The notes under the pieces are model-generated. The model saw only the letters and a program-made list of their open reading frames with translations. It was not told where the DNA came from and did not search any database. Below are positions 1 to 10,279 of a stretch of DNA of 64,000 bases, piece after piece. Both the position numbers and the translations under genes were made by a program. The DNA is from Macrotrachela quadricornifera (taxonomy: Eukaryota > Rotifera > Eurotatoria > Philodinida > Philodinidae): assembly GCA_022393335.1 (NCBI GenBank), contig JAJEKB010000238.1:306630-370629 (forward strand). Reading direction: 5' to 3'. Each line of letters starts with the position of its first letter. Position 1 is the first letter of the stretch.

Positions 1-621
1 TGACCATTTTCTTGATAACCACCAAAACTACGTTTAGGACCACCACCACGAGCTCCACCACGGCCGCCTCCACCAAATGATGGTCGACCTTTTTTTGGTT
101 CTGGACAATCAAATGATTTATGACCATCTTTGCCACAATTGAAACATGCATCTAAATAGTTTAATTTATTTTTCATTAAAGTAGAAAGAAAAAGAAAACT
201 TACTTGATTGTTCTCGACCACCAGCTTTTTTTGGTTCGGTACATTCATATGATCTATGACCATCTTTGCCACAATTAAAACAAGCATCTAAATATAAATA
301 TTTCATTTTTTTCTTAAATTTTATTATCAATTAAAAATATACTTGATCGTTCTCCACCGCCTGAACGACCACCACGACCACCACCGGCTTTTTTTGGTTC
401 AGTACATTCATATGATCTATGACCATCTTTGCCACAATTGAAGCATGCATCTAACAAATGAATTTATTTTTTTAATATATAAATAAAAATTAATTTACTT
501 GATCGTTCTCCACCACCTGAACGACCACCACCACCACCAGCTTTTTTTGGTTCTGTACATTCAAATGATTTATGACCATCTTTACCACAATTGAAGCAAC
601 CACCACCACCACCACCACCAC
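1..621 (-). repeat. Tandemly duplicated zinc-knuckle exons
   Basis: Four successive exons (about 621-499, 451-342, 290-204 and 151-1) each encode one CX2CX4HX4C knuckle, a following T/CEPKKxG segment and a Gly/Arg/Ser-rich tail ending near GERSS. Their nucleotide sequences are clearly similar and all four introns sit at the same place just before the knuckle. This is what serial duplication of one exon produces. The second-RNA-binding tail of the helicase-like protein is therefore modular and may vary in copy number. Confidence 0.8.
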
Positions 622-3144
622 CTAAATAAAATAAAAAACATATTAGTTTTTTTTAAATATGAAAGATGTATTAATAAAATCAAGAACAAAATAAATAAGT
701 GTAATTACCTGATCTTCCACCATTTCTATTTCCAAAACCTCCTGTTGATCGATTATTTCCACGTGAAAAACTTTTATTATCACTCATGGATGATTCATCA
801 AGTTCTGGTAATTCTGTAATAGGTCCCATTTGAAGTTTTGCACTATCTTTCCAATAACCTTGTAATTGTTCATCATATTCACTTGGTAAATCAAATACAG
901 CACTCTAAATTTTAGTTATATTTAAAAATATTTTAAGATATATATATAGAGAGAGAGGTTTGAATACATACTTGATAATCTTTTGTGAATGCAATTTGTG
1001 AAACAGCACCTTTAGCATCAAAATCATCACCAAAACATCGACGTAATATTGAAAATACAAATCCAACACTTTTTATTTCTTCTGCAGCTGTTAATTGGTA
1101 AGTTGTGTAATTCTAAAATTGAATAAAATATATAACATATTATCGATCAACTCAAGAATATTATAAATTAATAGTTTCAAATTCATCATTTATGAAGTCT
1201 TATATCAAGTAAACTGTCTTTTAAAATATGTTTGATAAAAGAATCAAATATTATTTTAAGGCATTCTTATCTAGATCTTCAATTGGTTAATTATCGAGTA
1301 ACAGAAAATTTATGAATTTGATTTTTTTAACAAATCATCTATGGATCCAGAGACATTTTTCAATATCTGTTACTCGCTAATTGATCACTCTTAGATTTGG
1401 ATGAGAATAGACTTATAAAAATATGTTCTATGAACGAAGAATTTGAAGATTTATCGATTGATAATATATTGTCGAATCAAATAATGATTAGACTAAATCG
1501 AAGCGTATTTTTTTTCTAATAATCAATAAAATAATTAAAATAAAATTTTTATTTACTTCTTGTTTTGTCAAAAGTGATCGATTACCATCTTCTGCTACAT
1601 TAGATTTCTTGGCTGATGACTTAATAACAGGTTCGTCGGAATCCTAATATATAAAATATAATATTAAATTATAAAAAAAAAACAAATTTTTTTAATTAAA
1701 GTCATACTTCATCGTCATCATCGTCATCATCAGCAGCAGATGCTTCCTGTTTATTTTCTTCGTTTACATTAATAGTAACAAAATCTGTTGCTAAATATTT
1801 CTTAGTTAATTTTCGAATTGAATCAGGTATTGTTTCTGAAACAATAATTAATTGTTTTTTTGTTTCTTCATCTATATAAAATACAAAAAAAGAAAATTCT
1901 TAATATTTAATATATATATATATATTTCATTGATTAACCTGAAGTCAAAGCATGTTTAAGAACTTTTTTTACATCATCACTTGTAAGATCAATTTCATCA
2001 AGAATAATGTGTTTTATTTGAGATAAATCAATAGTTTCATTATCGATAAATTCTTTTAAACGATCTGGTGTTGCTACAAGAATATCACAACCATTCTGAA
2101 TTGATGTTAATTGATCATCTGATTTTTTTTTGCTACTATGAATTGTTACAACAGCTAAATCATTAACAATTGGTTGACAATTATCTGAAATGTGTTTTGT
2201 TGCATCTCGTGTTGGTGCTAAAACAAGTACACGTGGTGTTCGTCCAGATACTAATTCAACTGTTTCATCATTTTGAAGTAATTCAACAATAGGAATTATA
2301 TAAGCCAATGTTTTTCCTGTTTTACTTGATGATTGGATTAAACAATTATTTTGCTCATAAATTTTTGTATAACTTTCTCGTTGAATTGGAGAAAGAAATT
2401 CAATATTAAGAGCTAAAATAAGAAAAAACAAATCTTTTTTTAATAAAATATCGGATAGGACAAATTAAATGATTACATTTGATATTTCAACTTTCAGTCA
2501 CATAATATGTTATATTAGAAAGCAAAATTATAAAAAGATGATATACGGAAAAACAAATCTCGTTGTCAAATGATCAGAATTTTGTCCATTTTAGATATGA
2601 ACATAATGTTTCCCGTCTCGAAACCGGAATCGAAATTTTTTCCAACTGATCCCGCTCGGGTCTGATTATGGGAACGAGCAAGATATCTTGAATTTATTGA
2701 TACTGCTAGAACAAAATATCGAATTTTTCATTAGAAAATGTTCTTATGTGTGAAACTAGTATCAAAAATAGCTAGTCCATTTTGAAAGCAATAAATGCAA
2801 TTATAAAATAATCAATTTTATATAACATGTAGACCTTTTCACATTTTGTTTTTTTTCTAATATAACGTGTTATGCGACTGAAAGTTAAAATATACTAAGT
2901 GTGATGATTTAATCTGTTCTATTCAGTATTTAAGTTTACCCTTGAGTTTTTTAACAAATTTTTTTGATAGATTAAATTTCTTTAAATTTCCTTTTTCTTT
3001 ATCTTGTTCATTCAATTGAATATTACTTCCATTATCTTGTTCAGATTCTTATTTAATAAAATAAATAATTATTAAGTATATAAGAAAATATTAAAAGAAT
3101 TTTTTACCTTCAACAACATCTTGATTTTGTTTTTTATGTTTCAT
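1..3144 (-). CDS. DDX21/DDX50-like pseudo-helicase with GUCT domain and C-terminal CCHC knuckles (3' end off window)
   Basis: The first coding exons read 3144-3109, about 3051-2942, 2412-1939, 1871-1708, 1643-1557, 1112-972, 904-709 and 621-499, followed by three more knuckle exons down to base 1. The protein has a short Lys/Glu-rich start, a Q motif (SPIQRESY), motif I SSSKTGKT, motif Ia APTRDA, motif Ib TPDRL, motif II DEID and motif III SET, so one RecA-like domain is present. An acidic linker (seven Asp in a row) then leads straight into a GUCT-like domain (KSVGFVFSILRRCFGDD), the mark of nucleolar DDX21/DDX50. The second RecA domain is absent; the introns between do not encode it. The C-terminus carries at least four CX2CX4HX4C knuckles (CFNCGKDGHKSFEC type) with Gly/Arg spacers. 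Known family role: nucleolar RNA unwinding in ribosome biogenesis. Inferred here: RNA binding without normal helicase activity. The start is the first in-frame ATG of the upstream exon. Confidence 0.8.
1270..1410. repeat. Short imperfect inverted repeat inside an intron
   Basis: A left arm around 1270-1306 (containing cgagtaacag) is the imperfect reverse complement of a right arm around 1362-1410 (containing ctgttactcg), with a loop of about 55 bp. It lies in a 444-bp intron of the helicase-like gene whose other introns are mostly 60-70 bp. Confidence 0.5.
2452..2925. mobile_element. Probable MITE-like element with about 80-bp terminal inverted repeats
   Basis: The ends of this 474-bp stretch are imperfect reverse complements: 2452-2531 (containing caactttcagtcacataata) against about 2841-2925 (containing tgttatgcgactgaaagtt). 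It occupies almost all of a 530-bp intron of the helicase-like gene. TA lies next to each end, which would fit a TA target-site duplication as in mariner-type MITEs, but the boundary is fuzzy. There is no ORF inside, so it would be non-autonomous. Confidence 0.65.
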
Positions 3145-3318
3145 TTTACTTTTTCTGTTTTCTTTTTCTTCTATTATAAAAGAACACAACGATAACGGAA
3201 AATTTAATGAGATCTAAAAAATAAAATTTATGTCTGAAATTTATCATATTTTATTTTAATAGAAAATGTTTAAAAGAATAAAGAAAATAATTGTTAAAAT
3301 AAAGAATAAAAGTTTTAA

Positions 3319-6300
3319 TTATAAATTTTTTCTAATAAACTCAAATATTCGATCTTCCATATAAATTCGTTCATCAAGTCTTCTTGGCATATGTCGTTCA
3401 TCAGGAAATAATACAAGTTCATAGGGTTTATTTGCACGTATAAGTGCATTTATAAGACGAGCGGAATGACGAAAATGAACATTTTCATCAATTAAACCAT
3501 GTATAATCATTAAATGACCTACTAAATTATTTATATAATACATTACACTAGATACTTCATATCCATGAGGATTTTCGTCTGGTGTACCCATATATCTTTC
3601 TGTATAATGTGTATCATATCTAAAAGAGAAATATTTTATATATAGAAATTCTATTAATTTATTTTATTATTATTTTACCCGTCCCAATGTGTAACAGGTG
3701 CACCAGCAATACCTAATTTAAAAACTTCACTTGCACGAACTAATGCCATAGCAGACATATATCCACCATAAGACCATCCATATATTCCAACACGTGCTTT
3801 ATCTGTAATACCTTGTTTTATAAGATAATCTATTCCATCAATTTGATCTTCAAGTTCATAATGTCCCATATCATGTTTAATTGCACTTTCAAAGGTTACA
3901 CCTCGATTTGGACTACCACGATTATCTAAACGTAATACAACATAACCAGATTCAACTAAACGTTGACAACGCATATCAGCACGAACTGACCAAGAATTAA
4001 TCACACTAGAAAAAGAAATTGTATTTAATATTTTATCATAAATTAATAATATTATTTTTTCTTATAGATTTATCAAATATTACAGCAATAGTATGATACT
4101 TTTGTTTCATATTTGAATAAACAATTGTTCACCGGTCATAAATTGAGAAATGATATTTTCTTTCCTTCTTGTATATCTCTTAATGATCATTGGCTTATAT
4201 ATATAGCTTTTTCCTTTCTTTCGAAAAAAAGTAAATCGACTCAGGTCATCCAGAGGCTAAATAAGATATATGAGAAAAACAGTAGATGGTCTGTAAAGTA
4301 TAGAACAATTTTATTTTCTCTTCTTGCGTTCAAATCTCATTCGATAGAAAAGTTGTTTTAAGATTTTTAGAGTTGTTAATTAGGAGAAAAAAATATTTGA
4401 AAGATGTGAAAATTAATGAAAAATCCTAATAGAATTAGAAAAACTTTTCGATTCTAACCGTTGAAGATGTGGTCCACCATAAACTGATACAAGTGTTGGA
4501 TATGGTCTTTGATATCTTCCTTGTTCATCATCTGGTTTAAAAACTGCACAATAAAGTGTTTGATTATTTCGATTTTGTATTTTTAATAATTGAGGTTTAA
4601 CAAAATGAAATTGTTCAATAATTTGTGATTGTCCTTGTTGTAAATGATCTAATGTTTTAACAATTTCTTTTTTTTTAACATCTAACATTCTTATAATTGG
4701 ATATTGATCAATTGAATTCCATTGTGTTATACAATATTCATATGTTCGATTAAAACAATGAACAACATGACAACCAGATTCTTGTGTTATACGATCAATT
4801 ATTGATATATCATCTTTATAATTAACACTATATAGATGAACTTCAAGTGGTGTTTCACGATTAGCAAGAAAATAAATAATTGAATTATCTTCATCAATAT
4901 CAATAATACGTTGTACAACCCATTCACCATTTGTTAATGATTTAATTAATTGTCCAGTTTTTAAATTATATAATTCTAAATGCATAAAACCTGTTCGTTC
5001 ACTAGCCCATATAAATAATGTTGGTGTTTTTTTTAGTGTATAAAATAAATTATGTAAATTAATCCATGCTTGACTTATTTCTTCAATTAATAATTTTAAG
5101 GATTTTTTATTTAAAAAATCATATTGATATAATTGTAATTTAGTTTGTTGACGATTTTCTATTTGAATAGCAAGAGTATTATCAGGAAAAAAATTTATAC
5201 GTGCAATATAATAATCATCAAATGAACTTAAATCAATCCAATGAATATTTGATTTTGTTTTATCATCTGTTATATCAATAATACCAATATTAACTTGTAC
5301 ATTTTTTTTACCAGCAAATGGATAACGATGTTCTTCAATCTAAAAAATTTTTATTATTAAATAAAAACAAAAATAAAAATAATATTTTAAATTTACTTGA
5401 TCAGGATCATCAGAACCGGAATGTGAAATACGAAAAATTGGTATATTAGATTCATCAACTTGGGTAAACGCAATAAAACGTGAATCATCTGACCACCAAA
5501 AACCTTCACTACGATCCATTTCTTCTTGTGCAATAAATTCTGCAAGACCATTTGTTTTATTTACATGTCCACGTGCATCAAATGTTAATTGACGTGGTTG
5601 TGCTGATTTTATTGTTGTTGATACACAATAAAGTTCACAATCTTGAACATATGCAACAAATGATCCATCAGGTGAAAGTTTTGGATCAATTATTGGTGGT
5701 TGATTAGAACCATTAACTAATAATCGAAGTTCTTTACTATCATGAATATAAAGATCACTACCAATTGGTATAAGCATTAATGACTGTTTTTTATCTTTAC
5801 ACCATTGGTAACGAGTTATACCAGTAATTAATTGACGTTGTCGCTAAAATAACAAAAAATATTAATTTAAAATTATGTTCTTTCATTTTGTTTTTTATTT
5901 GAATTATAAATAAAATTGTATAAAGAAAGAGAAAAACGCAATGTTATTCATATTTTCAATGAAATTATAGTAAAAATTAATAGTACAATCTTCTAATAAT
6001 TATACAAGATTTAAAATTATTACAAATGAATTTATATCCATATTCTATCCTTATTAAATTGATATATAATAATCTCTAATAAAGACTTACATTGTTACCA
6101 TTTTTGAAATTTCTCGTTCTACTATCTTTTTTGAGTAAAATATTTTTATTTTATCAGAAGATAGTATTTGAAATCTTGCACAAAATGATATTATTTATTT
6201 AACTAATCTAGTCTTCATTTTATCTATGTCTAATCAAATAAACTAGAGAAGACTATATCTGTTAAATATATTACATTATTTTGTATAGTATTTCATGCAA

Positions 6301-6705
6301 TATCTTTTGATATAAAATAGTCTTTTAATTAAAGGAATTTATCATTTAGAAAATTTTTTATCACTAATTTTAATTGGTTTATAAAATCGAAACTATCTTT
6401 AAATAATTTTTTACTACAAATAAAATAAAATTTTAATAGAAAAACACACCCACTTCACGTCGTAATTTTTCTTCAATTGAAAGATTATCTTCTGTTTTGC
6501 CATCATTTATATCAGGTTCAGCATAAACAAATTCTCTTTCTGTTTGAATATTATATGCATAAAGTTGTCTTGTTAATGTTTGATTTGGAGAACGAAGATA
6601 AGTTAAAAGTTTATCATCTGGACTAAATTGTATTGATTCAGCTAAGTTAAAACCAGGTTGTGGAATTGATGCCACATCTCTACTTGTTATTGGTCGAGAA
6701 GGCAT
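3319..6705 (-). CDS. S9B dipeptidyl peptidase (DPP4-like, plant/bacterial type)
   Basis: Five exons join in frame: 6705-6454, 5843-5397, 5339-4459, 4005-3679 and 3619-3319, giving 735 aa. The N-terminal half is a WD/beta-propeller region containing EEKLRRE joined to a GITRYQW segment, [12 protein letters not shown] and a HRYPFAG segment. The C-terminal alpha/beta hydrolase holds the catalytic Ser in GWSYGGY, Asp in [10 protein letters not shown] and His in PDERHMPRR. This cleaves X-Pro or X-Ala dipeptides from peptide N-termini. No signal peptide or membrane anchor is evident, so a cytosolic place is inferred. Length and motifs fit the roughly 740-aa plant/bacterial branch better than the 860-890-aa animal DPP8/9. 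The ATG at 6705 follows a ttgtag acceptor-like site directly. The first intron (6453-5844) is unusually long. Confidence 0.85.
6120..6305. repeat. Imperfect inverted repeat in the first intron of the peptidase gene
   Basis: Bases 6181-6216 (containing aactaatctagtcttc) pair with about 6247-6283 (containing gaagactatatctgtt), with a 30-bp loop. Weaker pairing continues outwards on both sides (cttgca against tgcaat). It sits in a 610-bp intron that is otherwise without coding content. Confidence 0.55.
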
Positions 6706-7052
6706 CTACAACATATATTCAATATTGCACATTAAAATACGAAAAAATAAAATATTTCAGATTAAATTTTCACCAGAAAACAACAAAAAATAAAATAAAA
6801 TAAAATATTTGACTCTATGATTAAATATACAAAAAAATAAAAAAGCAATACGAACAAACAAAAACAATATTAATAAAATAAATATATGAATAATTATCTC
6901 AAATTTTATACCATTTAATATTTAATTATATTTTTTTTATTAAAATATATTTGTGATTGTTTATATGATGTTGAATTCTGATAATTCTATATTGAAATAA
7001 TATTATTTAATTAAACTCATAAAAAGAAAAACAAATATAAACCTACTGTTAT

Positions 7053-9953
7053 TCATTCATTTTTTTCATTAAAATTATTATTCTGATAAACTGATTGAGA
7101 ATGAGATTGTATTGATACTGGATGTCCATTTGATATTGAAGCATATGCTGCTGAATTATTTATATCTGTTGATGATATCTCAGGATTTTGTGGAATAAAT
7201 TCTGGTTTTGGTAAACCTGTTGATTGTCGTTGATAAACTCCTTCATATGGTGCTTGAGCTGGTGAAACATACATTGTTGTTTCTATAATTGAATAAAATG
7301 AAATTTTTACATAAAAAATTTATTTCATATTCTAAAATTTACCTGCAAAATGATTATTTGTTGCTTGTGTTGTTTCATATGATGGCGGTGGAGGTTCAAA
7401 CAGATTATCTGTAACCATATTATAAGAACTATTATTAACAAAAAACAAAATATATATATCGATTTTTAAAAATTAAACAAGAATAACTTACGGTGGATTT
7501 TCTTCAGTTGAACGATGAACTATAAAATATGTCGAAAAAAACCTCGATACATTTAATTGACACATATAACATTTATGACTCACAAATCGAATTAACCTCA
7601 CGTAATGCTGCACTTGCATCAATGGCACCACCTGATGAATATGTTAATTGAAATTTTATTTCACCTTGAAATCCACCTATATAATAAAGATAGAAAAAAA
7701 AACAAGTATAAATGTCAATTCATAAAATCAATTCTTATCAATTGATTAAATCAAAATAAGACTATAAATAATAAAACACAATAATAAAATCAATTCCACA
7801 ATGGTAACAATCAAACAAAATATATATCTATTTTTATTTATCTTATTAAATAATATTCAAATTATATTTAGTGGTAAAACTGAACCAAATTATTATCGAT
7901 ATTTAGAACAATTTGGTTATGCACCTAAAGCACATCCAACTCAACGATCTTTTTTCAAAGTTATTGAATCAGATTTTGTGTTATCATCTTCTGATAATGT
8001 TTTACATTCTAAAGTTGATTCATCTTCTGATGATACTGCACCATCCATTAATAAAGCTATTTTAACATTTCAACGTCTTTATAAATTACCTGTAAGAAAT
8101 TTTAATTAAATTATTTATATATATATATATTTATATATATTTAGCAAACTGGTAGACTTGATGAAAAAACTAAAAAATTTATGCAACGTGCTCGTTGTGG
8201 AAATCCGGATTTTGGTAGTGCTGATTTTATTGAAAATTCGAATAATATTAAACTTAAATCTTCATTTTTAATTCAACGACGATCAATAAATATTAAATCA
8301 TCTGAAGATGATGCAACAGAAATAAATCATTGGCCAAAAAAACATTTAAAATGGTTTATTGAAGAATATCCAAAAAAACAAAAATATATAACATCAAATG
8401 ATGATATACGGCGTATAATAAATCAAGCTTTTCATGATTGGGAAAAATATTCTCAACTTAAATTTGAAATGGTTGAAACAAAAGAACAAGCAGATTTAAA
8501 TATTAAATTTCAAACATATCATCATGATGATCAATATCCATTTGATGGTCAAGGTGGAACATTAGCACATGCTTTTTATCCAACAATTGGTGATATACAT
8601 TTTGATGATGATGAAATATTTACAGATGATTATACAGATAATGCGGATCAATATACATTAAGACTTCTTGCTACACATGAAATAGGTCATGCACTTGGTT
8701 TAAAACATACATTTGATGAAACGTCTATTATGTTTCCTATGTATCAACAATTTAATTCAGATTATAAAATATCAAATAATGATCAACAAACTATACAGGA
8801 ATTCTATGGTAAATCAGATAATAAAATAATTAATACAACATCAACACCTTCTACTAATATATCTTCTATTAATAATTGGTGTTCAGGAGATTTTCAAACA
8901 GGTTGTGAAGGTCCTGATGGTGAACTTTACTTATTTAAAGATAATCAAGCATGGCGATATCGTTCACGAGGGAAGCATTCATGGGATCCTCAACCAAAAT
9001 TAATTAATAAATATTTTCCATCATTAATTGATACAAAAATAACAGCATGTGTCAAATCAAAAATTGGTTATACATATTTATTTCATCATGATCATATATG
9101 GAAATTAAAAACTCATTGGTCTATTGATGGTCCATATATAATACATGGAAAAAATTATCCAAATAATTCTCATATTGCTTTATTACATCAAAATTCAATA
9201 TATTTAATAGATGATCAATTAGTGTATCGTTTAAATGAATTTAATTTTAATAAACAATTAGATATACATCCAATAGATACAATACTTGAACCACCACCAA
9301 CTGAATTTATACATTCAGGTTTTACATATGCTCAACAACATTATATATTTACAAGAAATCATGTTTATGTTTATAATTCAAACAATGGAACTTTATTATC
9401 TGGTTATCCGAAATCATTACCGAATGGTTGGTTTGCATGTCAAACAGCATCATCACAAATATCAAAACAAAAAAAGAAACTAGTAACAACATATCATAAA
9501 AATCATGAACGAGCTAATCATCATCAATCGAAACGACCATTTCATCATCATCATTAGAAAAAAATTATTTAAAAAAAAAAAAGACATACAAACACTAACC
9601 GTTTGGATGTGCAGCTACTATACCATAAATATAATTTGCACCGAATAAAGGTTGTTCTACATGTAAATTTTTCATATACGTAAAAGCTACTGCAAATGAA
9701 ACTAAACTATCACGTTGATCATCATTAAGAAATATCATTCGATGAGTTGTTACAAATACTTTTCCTTTGTATTTTCCATGAAAAATTTTTTCATTTTGTC
9801 GATTAGTATGATCAAATGATAATGTAACATTTTTTGAATGATTAATTATTCTAATAGGATTTATTTAGATAGGAATATTAAATAAAATTTTTCTTACTGT
9901 TCATCTTGATAAAGTAAAATACCATTAGAATAATGTGCTTGATTAATTGACAT
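7053..9953 (-). CDS. WBP2-like protein (GRAM domain plus PPxY motifs)
   Basis: Exons: 9953-9898, 9850-9600, 7676-7584, 7519-7492, then exons near 7431-7343 and 7276-7053. The N-terminal GRAM-like domain reads through KNVTLSFDH, GKVFVTTHRMIFL and FGANYIYGIVAAHPN, and continues after a 1.9-kb intron with GGFQGEIKFQLTYSSGGAI. This order matches WW-domain-binding protein 2. The Pro-rich tail has PPSY twice, one of them built across an exon join, and an APYEGVY stretch near the end. Known role of the family: binding WW domains such as YAP/TAZ or Nedd4 ligases and acting as a transcriptional coactivator. The large intron contains a whole metalloproteinase gene on the other strand. Confidence 0.85.
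7801..9557 (+). CDS. Matrix metalloproteinase with hemopexin domain, nested in a WBP2 intron
   Basis: Two exons, 7801-8091 and 8145-9557, give 567 aa. In order: a signal peptide (residues 1-24), a propeptide with a peptidoglycan-binding-like start and cysteine switch RARCGNPDF, the catalytic domain with zinc site HEIGHALGLKH and Met-turn SIMFPMY, a short linker, and a hemopexin domain of about 200 residues bounded by Cys in WCSGDF and in GWFACQ. It should be a secreted zinc endopeptidase of the extracellular matrix. No RXKR furin site is visible before the catalytic domain, so activation is probably by other proteases. The tail is His-rich and ends in four His. The gene lies entirely inside intron 2 of the opposite-strand WBP2-like gene, with only about 125 and 42 bp of intron left at the two sides. 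Confidence 0.92.
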
Positions 9954-10279
9954 TAATTATAAAATTTCAACAAGAATAATAAATTAAAATGTTTTACTTT
10001 TGTAATAAACAACATTAATTTTTTTCTTTTTTACAGCTAAATAAATAAACCAATCAATTGTTGCTTTACAGTTCAGTCTACCTTCAAATAAATAATTATA
10101 AAAATTATTTTGGTTTTTTTTGTTATTTTATAAATTATTTTAATATATTGAAGAAAATTTATATAAAAAAATAATAATCAAAATTATTGAACAATTGATT
10201 GATTATATAATAGTGTCATCTATCGAATAAGAATATTTATACGCGCTGATTTTTTCTTAAAGAATATTAGTTTATTTAC
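9954..10279. other. Intergenic, divergent promoter region
   Basis: This 326-bp AT-rich gap lies between the start of the WBP2-like gene (-) and the start of the calmodulin-like gene (+). It probably holds both promoters. No specific element is recognisable. Confidence 0.5.

Noticed and set aside
1..621. Reading the CCHC array as a Vasa/GLH-type germline helicase
   Set aside because: Zinc knuckles plus a DEAD-like domain suggest Vasa at first sight, but the GUCT-like segment and the order helicase, GUCT, knuckles fit DDX21/DDX50 instead.
4113..4361. 82-codon open stretch on the plus strand
   Set aside because: It lies inside a well-supported intron of the S9B peptidase on the other strand and has no domain, splice context or gene-like composition.
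9286..9483. Second plus-strand reading frame over the hemopexin region
   Set aside because: It is a shifted frame of the metalloproteinase, rich in His and Leu as a by-product of its codons.
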